Below are positions 1 to 12,490 of a stretch of 64,000 nucleotides of DNA, one piece after another. The position numbers were made by a program, and so were the translations under genes. Origin of the DNA: Dolomedes plantarius (Eukaryota > Arthropoda > Arachnida > Araneae > Dolomedidae); NCBI GenBank assembly GCA_907164885.2, contig OU015500.1:51937033-52001032 (forward strand), in the 5' to 3' direction. Below the pieces are notes generated by a model, which saw only the letters and a list, made by a program, of their open reading frames with translations, searched no databases and was not told the DNA's origin. Every line of letters begins with the position of its first letter. Positions within the stretch are counted from its first letter, which is position 1.

Positions 1-676
1 GGCGCAGTTGGCCAGCCCAGTATCCGCAACTCTGCAAATCCACTGTGTAATGGTGTCACCTGGACCCTTCGGGGTTAGTTTTGTAAAATGGTAGTGGCGT
101 TTTTCCCCCACACAACGTGTGGAAGGTTTTTTTGGCTTTGCCACCCATTATGTAAAAAGTCAGACCAGCACGCGTTTTCAATTAGTTAACTGAAGCCGTT
201 CAGACCTCAGTTACCTAATTTTTTTTTTCGAGGGAGGCCAGTGTAAGGTATACACAAGATTCGATTCACAAGAATCGAACTTTTGAGTGAATTAAAGAAG
301 CTGCTTCAGATATGCTAATTTTGGCATACGCGCTTAGTATAAATACCACGCAGCGTCATTAATAAAAAAGGGAGTTGTTGTTAAGGTTGAAAAGGTGTTA
401 TCCTGCTCTAGTCCTTAACGGGCTAGAAGTTTACGTGGCAGTACTGCTGGTTTGACTTACTGTTCGTGAGTATAAAAATATATTGTCCTTAAAAGCTGTA
501 TTTACATTCCGTACAAGTAGTACGCATGCTTATTGCTGTAAAAGCCAATTATATGTGCAGCGAATTCAATAAACATTATTTCATGTATAAACTGTGTTTG
601 TATATAATTCAAATAGAGTGCCACTTCAAATTATATACACCCAAGTCTGGGTAGAAGTGAGCATAGATTCTCTATA
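1..676 (+). repeat. 5' LTR (start cut by window edge)
   Basis: Matches 3164-3839. It contains a TATA box (TATAAATA, 338-345) and, about 230 bp downstream, a polyadenylation signal AATAAA (568-573), giving a sensible U3-R-U5 order with a predicted start near 370. The repeat ends with CTCTATA directly before the primer-binding site. Confidence 0.85.
338..345 (+). promoter_or_regulatory. LTR TATA box
   Basis: TATAAATA upstream of the predicted R region. The same motif recurs in the 3' LTR at 3501-3508. Confidence 0.5.
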
Positions 677-677
677 C

Positions 678-688
678 TGGCGCCCGAA
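678..688 (+). other. Primer-binding site, tRNA-Lys type
   Basis: TGGCGCCCGAA begins 2 bases after the LTR end and matches the first 10-11 bases of the tRNA-Lys-type primer site known from many retroelements. Downstream bases diverge, so priming by another tRNA with the same 3' end is possible. Confidence 0.7.
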
Positions 689-811
689 AAATATATATAC
701 CCTGGTAGTTAGCGTTAAATTTGTAACGAAGAACATAATTGAAATTAAAAACTGCGTACTGTGTACGTATATTGATAAAATTGTTGCAAGTACTTATATA
801 CTATTTAAAAA

Positions 812-2869
812 ATGAGTGTTGTAGAACAAAATCCTGCTGGAAATTTTCCTCGGGTAATTATGGTTCAGCAAATTGCGCCATTCGAAGCCACCTTCAATGG
901 CGGCCCCTCAAGCCAATTCCTAAAGAAAATTGAGCATTACTTTCAGCAACAATGCACCCCAGAGGGGGATAAACTTAAAATTGCTCTAGCCGCTTTAAGA
1001 GGTAGTGCATATCAGTGGTACACGTGTATGCAAAGCAGTAATCTGATTTTTGACTATTCGTCATTCAAGCAACAGTTTCTTAGCGTTTTTCCAAAGACCT
1101 TTAATCAAAGTGAAATTGAAGCGGAAATTTATTCGCTAAGGCAACGTGAAGGTCAGTCTGCATTAGATTTTGCTATGGAAAAGATTTCCAAGTGTGAGGA
1201 ATATTTAGAAGAGTTGACGGAAGCGATAATCTTAAAAATAGTTATCCAACGTTTGAAGCCAAGTGTTCAAGATTTTTTAGATAATCAAACAATTACAAGC
1301 AAGGTTACCCTCCTTCAAGCTTTAGCTAAATATGACAATAGACATTTCTTCGCTACCCCTCACCGTCATTCAGGTACGAGAAGTTTTATACAGCCGCGCC
1401 AAAATTTTTCGCGAGTTTCAAACCAGCAGCGTAAGCAGTACCGCAGGCAAAATAATAGAAGCGCACGGCGTTATAATGAAATTAGTGCACTTAAAGAAAA
1501 TATGCAAGCACCTTATTTGCACTGGCAAATTGATTCACATGATATGGTTCAACCTGTTGAAACTGTTTGGTCAAATGTATTATTTTGTCCGAGTAGTAAT
1601 CATTATTTTGAGAATAGTGAAAGTCAGGGTATTTTTGTGGCTTATAAAGAAAGTGAGTCTAGCTGGAATAATGCGGTAATTCCAGTACAAATTTCTGAAA
1701 ATAGGACCGATACTAATGCTAGTGGTTTAGAAAATAAATCATCGGACACTTCTATTAATGCTATACCTGATATTATTAATGCTATACCTGATATTATTGA
1801 TGCTATACCTGATATTTTAGATGATATTCACACATCTGTTAATGAAGGAAATTTAGTAGATGACGAAGTATGCGTTACGGAAGTTAGTGAATACTTATTA
1901 GTTGACGACAATAAAAATTCTTTAAACGATAGTAGGAACTCGCTAGGTAATGATATTATTTCAAGTTTCCAGCCGAATGAGGATTGTGTAGGCCAGGTTG
2001 ATAATATGGTTTTAAATAAAGTACATGAAAACCAGACTGAGAATCAGGATGAAAAGTTGACACAGAGTTATACTGTAGGTAGTTTAGCTGATGCTTCGGA
2101 AGTTATAGAGAAAGTTTGCAATAAAACGCACGAGTACGAAAAGCTTAATCTTCCTAAAACTGAAGCAGTGTTAAAGAATTTAAATGATAACGATTCTGAT
2201 GTCGCAAGTTTCAAAGAAACTTTTTCGTCAAAAGAGGATAAAACTAAAGTTAAGGGGGATAAAAAACGTGAAAAAGAGCCTTCAGGTTCCAGCATTAAAA
2301 CTGCTAATACTGAAGTAATTAAGGCGGTAAACAAGAAGTCGTATAAGCACAAATACGAAAAACAGAGTCAGGTTGTTGAAAAACATGACACAAGCAGCGA
2401 GATAAAGCCAGTTACTAAACACGTTGGTGCGGCGTATAAGTTTCAAAAAATAGAATCTGCATTAAAATCTAATGTCTATACTCTAAAAGGTACGGAGAAA
2501 AGTAAAGTGTGCACTACAAAACCTCCATCTAAGGATGAACGTGGCACACATAAGGTACACAAGGTTATGAAAAGGAAGAATGACAATTTTAAAGCTCCTT
2601 TGCATAAGTACAGGGAACGCAAGATATCAGCCGCCCAGCAAGGTTGGCCTCCTCCCAAGAGACCTCCTGTCCATCGTCAAGCCGGACCAGCGCCTCAGGA
2701 CCAACGACCTGCTGCACGAAGGATGCCCACACGGTCAACGAACCCCTTTACTAGGACTGCGACCATCAAGAGAGGTTCAGCGGATTGGACAAACTGGTGC
2801 AGTGAAGTTGCTGCATTCATGAGGAACAAGTCTTGTATCAATTCTCTTATTCTAACTCCCACCCTTTAA
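812..2869 (+). CDS. Gag-like protein of LTR retrotransposon
   Basis: 685 codons, intact. Residues about 20-170 look like a retrotransposon Gag capsid domain: an ALRGSAYQW motif, then a helical FxxFKQQFLSVFP stretch, then repeated acidic helices. Family proteins of this type assemble into capsids around element RNA. Residues about 316-337 hold three tandem copies of NAIPDII-like heptads. The middle (about 230-480) is acidic and low in complexity; about 480-640 is rich in Lys, Glu and Ser; a Pro/Arg-rich tail follows. There is no CCHC zinc knuckle, so RNA binding may rest on the basic C-terminal part (inference). The start is the first ATG after the primer site, 124 bp downstream of it. No pol frame follows; only about 240 bp separate the stop codon from the polypurine tract. 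Confidence 0.75.
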   Translation: MSVVEQNPAGNFPRVIMVQQIAPFEATFNGGPSSQFLKKIEHYFQQQCTPEGDKLKIALAALRGSAYQWYTCMQSSNLIFDYSSFKQQFLSVFPKTFNQSEIEAEIYSLRQREGQSALDFAMEKISKCEEYLEELTEAIILKIVIQRLKPSVQDFLDNQTITSKVTLLQALAKYDNRHFFATPHRHSGTRSFIQPRQNFSRVSNQQRKQYRRQNNRSARRYNEISALKENMQAPYLHWQIDSHDMVQPVETVWSNVLFCPSSNHYFENSESQGIFVAYKESESSWNNAVIPVQISENRTDTNASGLENKSSDTSINAIPDIINAIPDIIDAIPDILDDIHTSVNEGNLVDDEVCVTEVSEYLLVDDNKNSLNDSRNSLGNDIISSFQPNEDCVGQVDNMVLNKVHENQTENQDEKLTQSYTVGSLADASEVIEKVCNKTHEYEKLNLPKTEAVLKNLNDNDSDVASFKETFSSKEDKTKVKGDKKREKEPSGSSIKTANTEVIKAVNKKSYKHKYEKQSQVVEKHDTSSEIKPVTKHVGAAYKFQKIESALKSNVYTLKGTEKSKVCTTKPPSKDERGTHKVHKVMKRKNDNFKAPLHKYRERKISAAQQGWPPPKRPPVHRQAGPAPQDQRPAARRMPTRSTNPFTRTATIKRGSADWTNWCSEVAAFMRNKSCINSLILTPTL

Positions 2870-2919
2870 TAAAATCGAACCAAATTGGTTTGAAGTTCCC
2901 CAGTGTATATACTGTGTAA

Positions 2920-3096
2920 ACATTTTGAGGGGAAGTGGTGAGGCACTGAAAAAAAAACGGTATACTGTTGTTTTATAAATTTTTGAAGGGGACATGTAGT
3001 GAAAAAAAAATAATACATACTAACTACAGATAACAAACAACTAACATACTAACTTCACAAATCATAACACATGTACATTATAAATTGGGGGAGAGC
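2920..3096 (+). other. Three polypurine-tract-like boxes before 3' LTR
   Basis: After the Gag stop, three similar purine boxes occur: TTGAGGGGAAG near 2924, TTGAAGGGGAC near 2983 and TTGGGGGAGAG at 3085-3095. The first two are each followed by a run of A. The last is the best placed as the true polypurine tract for plus-strand priming. The others may be duplicates left when pol was lost. Confidence 0.45.
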
Positions 3097-3163
3097 AGAT
3101 ACAGTCAAGAAATGTCATGCTGTGCAATTGTGTTGTCACTTTTAATTAAAATAGATATTTTAG

Positions 3164-3839
3164 GGCGCAGTTGGCCAGCCCAGTATCCGCAACTCTGCAA
3201 ATCCACTGTGTAATGGTGTCACCTGGACCCTTCGGGGTTAGTTTTGTAAAATGGTAGTGGCGTTTTTCCCCCACACAACGTGTGGAAGGTTTTTTTGGCT
3301 TTGCCACCCATTATGTAAAAAGTCAGACCAGCACGCGTTTTCAATTAGTTAACTGAAGCCGTTCAGACCTCAGTTACCTAATTTTTTTTTTCGAGGGAGG
3401 CCAGTGTAAGGTATACACAAGATTCGATTCACAAGAATCGAACTTTTGAGTGAATTAAAGAAGCTGCTTCAGATATGCTAATTTTGGCATACGCGCTTAG
3501 TATAAATACCACGCAGCGTCATTAATAAAAAAGGGAGTTGTTGTTAAGGTTGAAAAGGTGTTATCCTGCTCTAGTCCTTAACGGGCTAGAAGTTTACGTG
3601 GCAGTACTGCTGGTTTGACTTACTGTTCGTGAGTATAAAAATATATTGTCCTTAAAAGCTGTATTTACATTCCGTACAAGTAGTACGCATGCTTATTGCT
3701 GTAAAAGCCAATTATATGTGCAGCGAATTCAATAAACATTATTTCATGTATAAACTGTGTTTGTATATAATTCAAATAGAGTGCCACTTCAAATTATATA
3801 CACCCAAGTCTGGGTAGAAGTGAGCATAGATTCTCTATA
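3164..3839 (+). repeat. 3' LTR
   Basis: Same sequence as 1-676 as far as I can read. It ends at 3839, after which unrelated flank begins. The true 5' edge may lie about 50 bp further left (near 3113), since the matching bases of the 5' LTR would be outside the window. Confidence 0.85.
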
Positions 3840-4205
3840 AGTTCTAATTAACAGTCAAATCAGCAGTATAAAAATAGAGAAGGTCGTTCTCACTTTATGG
3901 AAACGATTTTGTAGTTTACTTTTGGCGTTAGAATTTTGAGAAAAAAATTTGGCAACTTCAGAAATACGTCTGCTACTATTTTGTTTTCATTGGAATGTAA
4001 AATAAAAGATTTATTTTGAAAATGGCTCCTAAAATTGATAAATGTCTCGAAGGTTACGTAACTGCGCTTTCAAAGGAGAAATATTCGTATCAATAAATTA
4101 GAAAGCGAAGTAAAAATCACTGTTATGGCATTTCAAAAAATGGTATTTATAATATATTACATTTGAAAGGAAAAAAAATGTGTAACTGAAAGTAAAAATG
4201 GAAAC

Positions 4206-5145
4206 ATGGCTCCAAAACCTTCATCTAAGACTTTTCGAACGCAGGTAAATGTCAAGAAAGTGAAGTTTCTGATCCTAAAAGAAAATCTGCCGACTCAAAA
4301 ATCCACTGCATCGAAACTAGGAATATCTTCTGGCACTATATGTAAAATCATTCATAAAGATTTGAGGTTATAAAAGATGTTTAAACCTTAAGTTCATCTG
4401 CTTTTGCCAAAGCATATTGCTGAAAGAAAACCAATTTGTAGAAAATTATATAAAAAACACCTACGTGCTGAAAAATGAAAAATTGTGGTAACTCTGGATG
4501 AGGCATGGGTGCATTTAAGTGACTGTCATAAACAAAACAAATTTTCTATAGCTCAACTGACAGGAATGACCGTACGAAATGGCTTCCTCAGTGTAGACAA
4601 AAGTTCTCAAATGGATTCATGATAGTTGCAGTATTTTGTTACAACGGCAAATTAAAAATCAAAACTGTCTCAAGTAAAGCTAACATAATGATGTTTACTC
4701 TACTATCAGCAGAATATTTTAGAACCAATTTTTGAAGAAAAAATTCCAGCCTTATACGGAAAGGCCATTGATTAAGTTGAGCTTCATATGGACAAAGCCT
4801 CTAGTCACACGTCTAAATCAACTGCCGCTTATTTAGCAAAGAACGAACAGAAACAGGAATAAAGTGTATCCCATTTAATGAAACACCTGTAAAATCACCA
4901 GACGCTTCTCCAGTGGACTTTTCCTCTTTCGGTTTATTACAACGAGTCTTAAGAAAACAGCATCCAAGATCACTGAACGGACTTTGGAAAACGGTCCTAG
5001 AGGAATGGGGAAAATTGACATGACAGTACTAAGAAAAAATATACTTTCATGGTAAATTCAAATTAGAGCTAATGTCAACAATCATGGCTATCATGTAGAA
5101 GCAAATCGCCGCAAAAAAGATGGCATTTATACATCAAACTTAACT
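4206..5145 (+). pseudogene. Mariner-like transposase relic
   Basis: From the ATG at 4206 one frame reads through a helix-turn-helix-like segment (ASKLGISSGTICKIIHKDL) and, after a few stops, a first catalytic Asp block (VTLDEAWVHLSD, near 4490). Shifted frames then give MDKASSHTS (second Asp, near 4790) and PVKSPDASPVDFSSFG (third Asp, near 4900), followed by a conserved-looking C-terminus. The order and spacing fit a DDxD transposase of the Tc1/mariner superfamily. At least three stops and several frameshifts make it dead. I could not find its terminal inverted repeats. Confidence 0.7.
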
Positions 5146-5754
5146 ATCAAAATGATTTCCATAAAGTGCGAGCGACCTTCTGTATACCCTGCAGGAGTGC
5201 AAAAATTATCTGAGTTTCCATTGGCAGTTCATGTCATGTAGACGACAATGTTGCCTAGGCGTTATTAAAATATTACCGTCAAAATGCATTGCAATTCTTT
5301 TAAAATACTGTAAGGGATAAGAGAATTTTTAACAAATTAGTGTCTTATGAGGAATTGTGAAACACAGCTGCAATCAAACTGTAATTAGGAGATTTCACTA
5401 CAAAAATTCAGTACTTAAATAACTTAAATTTTTACGTTTGATGGAATTTCCGTGATAATATCAACATTCTTTCAACGACACTGAACTTTTTTTTAATTGT
5501 TACATTATTTCTCCTGTTAATTTTCATTTCGCTCTGGCATTGGAAAGCTCCTAACCCTCGAAATCATCCGTATTTATTTGATCATCTTTTTAAAAAGATA
5601 ACATTTTTCGCAAATATTGCGCACCCATCAGATCAAAAGTGTTTGATTCCAACCACCTGACACTATGCCTCAATATAATACTGACGATATTATATTAAAA
5701 CAAAGTGAAATTAAACTAAAATTATCTCTAAACTACTACATAAAGAAGAATGCC

Positions 5755-5930
5755 GCCCACATTGTATAGAACTTAGCGTCGTAGACTTGGGTTCAAATCC
5801 TGATTAAGACTGGTCTTTGACGTGTTGCACCCTCATAGGGAGGAAAGCTGGCTACCATAAATGGTGCTACCATAATAAGGTAGACAGCAAGACTTCGCGG
5901 TGTTTAACAAAAAGGTGAGTGTCACACGAC
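5755..5930 (+). repeat. Truncated tRNA-derived SINE (possible)
   Basis: A B-box match GGTTCAAATCC lies at 5790-5800, followed by a non-tRNA body of moderate GC unlike the AT-rich flanks. No convincing A box is seen at the right distance, so the head is degraded or truncated. Confidence 0.35.
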
Positions 5931-6434
5931 ATTAGAAAAATACTTAAAGGGTACACTGGGTAAAAATCGATGGTTAGCGATTTTAATTTAAAGTTATGAA
6001 AAAAAAGAGTAATTGAAAAATATTAATATCTTCAAATAGAAAACTACACTATATAGCACAAATATTTTGAATGTTTCAGTAAAATGGACAATGTTTCCTT
6101 TGACCGTTCCATAAAAAATAGCACTATAAATAATCAGACATACACGTAATAACTCTCTACCTTCATAAATTAATCTTTTTGTACAGTTAAGTAACTTACT
6201 GTTGTTGAAAAAGGAAAATTCTCTCCCGTATAATGTTAATATTTAATTTTGGTAAGCTTGGAACTGAGAGGAAATACATTGATTATTTTCTTACTGATTA
6301 TTTAAATCTTAATAAACAAATATTTATTTATTAAAATGCAATCTGAATCTGCAAATTATTAATATTGAAAAATTAGTTCTTAAGTGCGTATGCTGCTAAG
6401 ACCTTATTCCCAATTATAAGATTATATAAAAATC

Positions 6435-6778
6435 TTGGCCTGAGGTAGCCAAATGGCAGAGCGTCGGATTTCGGCACTGAGGGTTATTGGATCGAATCCC
6501 TATAAGATCTGATAAATACCATCGTGTATATGCCGGATATGGGGACTTAAATCCGTTTCCGGAGAGCCCCTCTATGAAGTCCTAAGAGGTAGTGGGTACA
6601 ATCTCCCAGATGATGCACATGCAGGTGATGGCAGTGGCTCCTACCTCAGATGAACTCCTACCATTGTGGTGTTATTGTACACCGGAGTCGCACAACTCAG
6701 TCCGGAAAGCCTGCATGGACCTGGTCTGAAGCACTTCCGACCAGAGAGCATTAGTAATTACATCATCAACAACAACAG
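6435..6778 (+). repeat. tRNA-derived SINE
   Basis: The head has an RNA polymerase III A box (TAGCCAAATGG, 6446-6456) and a B box (GGATCGAATCC, about 6488-6498) with tRNA-like spacing. A unique body of about 250 bp follows, ending in a CATCATCAACAACAACA tail. This is the standard layout of a SINE moved by LINE machinery. Confidence 0.7.
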
Positions 6779-6799
6779 AAAAATTGTGACTACATCAGA

Positions 6800-8530
6800 G
6801 ATCCTATGACCTTAAAGGTCATATTTTAATATGGCTTTGTAAGGCTGAAGGAAAGACACTACAAGTTAAAAAAATTAGATAGCTTGTTATGTAACTGTAA
6901 ATAGTAAATAGATTCTTTTAATACGCGAAATAAATAAAATTCGACAACTCGTTTTTGGATCAATAGATATAATTTTTGATGAACTAACATGATATTGATT
7001 GTGATTGTATCTCGGTAAAATTCAAAATGCGAACATCATTTCACACGTTCACATCATTTCATCATCTCACTCATTACAAGATTCCAAATCCTTTGATTAT
7101 TCCAAAAGTACTTGGAGGTCGTCTTCTAGGGCAGCAAAATAAAAAAGACAATAAGTGTTTAAATGAGATGAAGAGCAATATCTCTAGTGTCACAACTACA
7201 TCTTCACAGAAGCAAGATCCTGAAACGAAATAAATAATCATAGATTGGTGAAAAAAGGTAGTGAATCAAAACTGAATTAAAAAGTTGAAGAATAAAAAGA
7301 AATAAAATCAATTAGAAAAAAAAAGTTAGGATTATAAGAGAGAGAAAATGTGCAGATATTTTTCCACGCATCTCATTTGTCTAAAGAGACAATAGTTTGA
7401 AAAGTTCTGAAAACGGTCAAAAATCTAATCCGAAATTAGTAACTAGTTTTACTTTATGACAGATTTATTTTTAAAGGCATACTTTTGTTGCATATGGATG
7501 GTTCTGTATTACAAACTAGAGAATACGATTCGAAATAGAAGGGCTTTGGAAGAACATGAAGCATTAGTTTTGACACTTATCCTTTGTAACTAAAGCTTGC
7601 ATATATGCTATCTTTTTTTTCTATAACAATATTTTCTATATATTCCTTCTGTCAAAGATAAAGTTTCAGCTTTTTTTCATTCCTTTACTTTTTCCCGCCA
7701 AATAAAAAGTTATTGTGTGCGTTTTGAAGCAATCAGACTTGCTTCAATATCAAAACCGAATAAAATACGAAGTTTAAAGATGCCATGAATTTTGTATTCA
7801 CTTTAAAATATCCAACAGAAATATAATGTATGCCTGTAATATAAAGAAATGAAAAATTAAAATAAAAAAAAATACATAATGATTTGAAATGTAATATTTA
7901 AAACATGTTGCTAAGTATTTTTAGAAATCTTTAGAGCCATGTATATATTTTTTTTCCTGCTCAGATTAACTATTATTTATATTCTGTTGTTCCGTTCCGC
8001 GCATTACATATTCAGTTTTTATTGATTATACCATAAATCAAAGTCGACTTCTATTATTATCTCGAAAGGAAATTGAAAGAATCTGCTGAAGGCTAAAGCT
8101 AAAACACGTAAGTCGTATCGAAATCAGGATCCGCGGGCTAGTCATAAACTGTGATAAGATATAATCTTAGAATGCATCTGATATTTTTCCTAGGACATCT
8201 GAAGCCCATAATGGTAAATCAATCAAAGGATCATAGTCTAGAATATATTTCTCAACTATGAAAATCTTTATTTTCGAACTATCGAAAAGAACGAATGCTA
8301 TGAATGGGAACAAATAAGCAATGGATTCCGAGTACAAATAAATATTACATATTTCATTTAGTCACACTTGTTTTCCGGTTTATTCATGACTCAAGTACAT
8401 CATACAAACTTTGAAGTGCGAGTAATTGTTCTGAGTTATATTGTACCATATCTCCCTTTTTTACGGCATGATATATCAATGTCTTTACTGTGTGTTTTCA
8501 GCACATTCCGATCTGTATATTTATTGTAGA
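6800..8530. other. AT-rich DNA without a recognised gene
   Basis: Only short chance frames are present (for example 68 codons at 7027-7233, serine/threonine-rich, with no family resemblance I recognise). No repeat structure was seen other than homopolymer runs. Confidence 0.5.
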
Positions 8531-9304
8531 CTAGTTGAATACCCGTGCTCCGCTACGGAGTACATTCAAATTAAATACAACGATCAAAGTGTGCAATTAT
8601 AGCCAAAATATATCTATATTTATAATAAATTGAATGTTCAATGTATATAATTAATGCCAAAAATATATATTTATAAAAAATCGTAACGGATATTTTTTTA
8701 AACAAAATAATGTAGAAGAAAATATTCAAATTAAATACAACGGTAATGTATGCAATTAATTTGTATATACAATATCCATAAAACATACTAATTTGAATTA
8801 AATTCTTAAAAAAACTCCCATCTCAATTAGTCAAGTGGTTAAATTTTATCTAATACTGCATTTTAATATTTTTTGCCAATTTATTTCGTTGTTATGCACG
8901 TGACGCAAAATTAATTTAAAGTATCAAAAAAAGAAAAGATCCCATGTGATCAACATTTAATAAATAAAATTCTAAAAAATTAATTTCTAAAAATTCACCA
9001 TAATTCAGAAAAGGGAGTAAAGATTCGAAAGAGATTTCACTTTCAAGGAACTTTTATGATCTTTCTCGTGATATAAATTTTATAGCCCTCAAATTATTAT
9101 TTTAAATGCAAACTTTAAAAAATGTTACAAATAAAGCTTAAAAATTTAATTAAAAAAATCTAAGAAGAATTTTTCAAAAATATTTCTTAGTGCACCATTA
9201 CACTATAAAAAGAATCGCCATGCAAAATTTCAGTGCCAGCGATTTGATCTGTGCGTTATCTGTCGGTGAGTTAGTCAGTTACGGAACTGTTTTATATATA
9301 TAGA
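8531..9304 (-). mobile_element. Non-autonomous Helitron, copy 1
   Basis: Read on the minus strand it starts TCTATATATATAAAAC (from 9304) and ends CTAG (at 8531), with a short GC-rich hairpin (8542-8558) about 7 bp inside the CTAG end. The flanking bases are A and T, as for rolling-circle Helitron insertion. It is 774 bp with no coding capacity. A second copy of the same family lies at 56771-57546 and shares most of its length. Confidence 0.8.
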
Positions 9305-12300
9305 TTGACTAGTAATTGATATTAAAAATCATTTGAAAAAAAAACTAATTTGAGGAGTAATATTAGAAGATTTAAACCCATCTAAATTTTGTAAGATTTG
9401 AATGTTTTTTTGTCACATTTCAAAAATTTAAAAGTGTCTGGATTTTTTGGTATTCAAATGACTATTAAAAATTAAAGTACATGCATTTCCTTTTTTCAGG
9501 ATTTCCTTTAACTGCTGCTTGTGGATCACTGATTTCAAAAATCATATATTATGAATATGTTCTTTAATATCAGTGCTCGGTAAAATATAGTAAGCTACAT
9601 TTAAAGCTTATATAAATGTATACATGGCTCGTTATTTCCTTTGAAAATACACTTAGTTGAAAAGATAACCCCTAAGGTTTTGCAGTTCATTAAGAAAATT
9701 GTTTAATTATAAGACATTAACCTATTATCATAACTGGAAATATATCATATCTATTTTAATTCCACTCAGAATATTTTAACTAACATATTTGGTATTTAAA
9801 CATCATTTAAAAATATTTATGGATAGTAATCTATTGCCTGATTCCTCGCTGACATAGAATCATAAACTATTACGTGATATAATACACGTTAAGACTATAT
9901 TATAATTAGTAAATATTTTATAGAATTTCGGTTTATCTTTGCACTGTGTGTGTAAGAAATAATTTAATTTTTATAACTGCAACAGAGTGTAAGTATTTCA
10001 AATAATGCTGACGAACTTTTTTCTCTCTCCATTCTACGGCATCCAATATTCTGTTTCAGTTCTGTTTCAGATTTATCATTTATTTACTTGCTTCAAAGAA
10101 TAACATATTTTTTCGCATTAAAAAGAACAGATTCCTTTTTGCAGACTTTATCGTTAAGTCCCCTGTATCTTTTTATCTGTGAGTGACAAGATTGGATTAC
10201 TTACCTGTCAATTCCTAACAGGCTGAGAAGCTGAAATGTCAGCACCTATTCCTAGGTTTTGACATATATCATTGGCTGACATTATGTGTGAAAATAATAA
10301 AATCTCTCTCTACGTAAGCGTTCATCAGATCAAGAATTATTTATTTCTATTTATTTCTTGTATTTATATGTCTACCTGTATAATGTAGTATATACCTGTA
10401 TAACTATAACTAGAAATTTATATTTTTTCGAGAATTATATTTCATGCTTATGCTCTTGTGAGATTAAGTGGTTACTATGCTAGGGATTTAAGTTTTTATC
10501 CTAGGAATTATTTTGATAGCTCTTTGACATCACACGTAAGAACTTTGGGATAGAAATAAAAGATAAAATTAGAGTTGGTGAACTGTGAATCGCCAAATGC
10601 ACCTATTAATCGGATACGTAGGAGGTCAAGCTTAATGACAGCCAGAATTATGAGTGACTGGCTTCCAAATCATAAAACCACTGGTAAAGTTCTGTAATTA
10701 GTATAATGATTTCTACCTTGAGACACGGCGGCCGGAATCATTACAGGGTCATTTAATGCGTACATAGTTTAGTGCGTACATGGTTGTCGAAGCTGTAAAC
10801 ATTGCTCCATAGCGTATAAGTGATGTTGTGAAGTATTGGACAAATTCTGTGCAGTTTAAAGTAATTCAATACTGATTTTGAAGAAAATTCAATATATTTC
10901 TAGTCACCGTAGAAACGTATTTTATTTTTATATAAATAGCTAGAATTAGGTATGTTAATATTGTATCAGATGTATAAATGTCTTATATTTAAATCACAGC
11001 ATATAGAATTATTAGAGGCCACGAAGTCTTTAAATCCTTTGCTAATGAGGTGAAGGCTGACATGAAAATTTATTTTTTTACGGTTTGAGGTGAAATAATA
11101 ACTAAGTCTAATTATTATATATATAATACCTGCTTTTTCAAACTTTCTAGCGCATATCGATATTGCTGATCATAAAATATGACAGATTAGTATCGAAATA
11201 AAACAGGAAAATTGGTATATCAATCTTATGCTTTAGCTTTGTATTTCGTGTAAGGGATTTATATATAGTTTATAACTCTAGATATTGCCCTTATTAACAT
11301 TTTAGATACTACTAAACTTTTTTTTAATTTATATCTTCCTTATATGAAGCTATTGTAAACTATTTGGAAAACTTAGCCAAACTCGCGAGGAAAATACTTC
11401 TCAAGGTCTTGAACTACGAAAAAGTTTCATGAAGATTTTCTCAGTACGCCAGGAACTAAAGAAAATTTCTTGAATGTAGAATGAAGTGTACAGGGGACAA
11501 GCTGCTCGTAAAAGTCAGTGCATGGAAATAGACAATTTTTTTAAAACTTTTTTTCAACTAAGTAAAAATACTAAGTCAAACCAAGTAAACATTTGGAGTT
11601 GTAATCTTATTATTTATATTTCAATTTGATTGCTAATATGGATTGACAGAATGCATAGAGAATCAGATACGCTTTGCTGAAGAGCCAATAAGAAGAGAAA
11701 AATCACGGTAGAAAGCTAACTGTACACTGGAGATACAAATTTTACTCGTATGCATTGCCTAACGTGATTGTATTAAGAGACGTACGAATTAAGCTCTAGA
11801 AATTAATGGGAGGTACAAAGAATCGGTTCAGTTCTGCATTATTGTAAAGCACGCAGAAGGATTAAAAGTAAGATAAGAAGAAAATGGCTACAACATTTTG
11901 CTCGATAAAATGAATTATAAAATAAATAAAAAATAAAATATATTATTGATTATCTCTGAGTTATTTTGCAAGTAAAAGAAACGAAACTTCAGTTTCTACA
12001 AAAGTCGAAGTTATGTCACAAAATGAAACATAGTATAGCACACAGTACGTCTTTAATATCATTTTGTGGTTTAAAAATCTATATTTCAGTTTTTTCCCCA
12101 TTTTTCAATTACGTTCTGATGTAGAGATCACAGTGCGATAAAAGATTCCGATAAAAGTTTAAGATTGCATTATTTACTTTTTATCTGGGCACAAAAAATA
12201 TCCTATGCACTTTCAGATTTACTAAAAAGTTTTTTTTGTGTGTGTTTTTTTTCTTAAAAATATCTCTTATGTTTTCTCGTTTTAAAATCCTCTGGAGCTT

Positions 12301-12490
12301 GCCTAAGGCCTTTTTTATCAGAAAATGTGGCGTTCCCGATCAATCCTAACTGTAGCAAATAATCAAGTATACTTTCACCGAATGGGAAAAGAAGATTTAA
12401 CAAAAAAAAAATGATGTGTTACATTTGTAACCCCGTTGCTAATGAAGAACACTGCGGTATAAAAACCAATATTTTCCGGGTTTAAAATAA
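9305..12490. other. AT-rich DNA, nothing recognised
   Basis: No frame of note, no terminal repeats and no RNA gene signature seen in this stretch. A few pentanucleotide-scale repeats (for example TTTAGTGCGTACAT-like near 10760) look local. Confidence 0.5.

Larger units (their letters stand above)
1..3839 (+). mobile_element. Gag-only LTR retrotransposon (non-autonomous)
   Basis: Two direct copies of a long terminal repeat lie at 1-676 and 3164-3839 with a constant offset of 3163 and no difference that I could find by eye, which points to recent insertion. Right after the 5' LTR comes TGGCGCCCGAA, matching the start of the primer-binding site used by tRNA-Lys-primed elements. A purine run (3086-3096) precedes the 3' LTR. 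The 3' LTR probably begins upstream of 3164, perhaps at 3113 (TGTCATGC), so the window would start inside the 5' LTR and the full LTR would be about 727 bp. The internal part holds one open frame (812-2869) and no protease, RT, RNase H or integrase. This structure is that of a Gag-carrying non-autonomous element that must borrow Pol in trans. Confidence 0.85.

Noticed and set aside
594..815. 73-codon frame upstream of Gag
   Set aside because: Spans the LTR end and primer-binding site and has no domain; chance frame in the leader.
2068..2352. Minus-strand frame opposite Gag
   Set aside because: Shadow of the Gag coding frame in a region of biased codons.
6435..6510. Possible tRNA gene
   Set aside because: tRNA-like head is fused to a repeat body with a CAA tail; acceptor stem not formed.
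7027..7233. 68-codon Ser/Thr-rich frame
   Set aside because: Short, no homology or splice context; likely chance.
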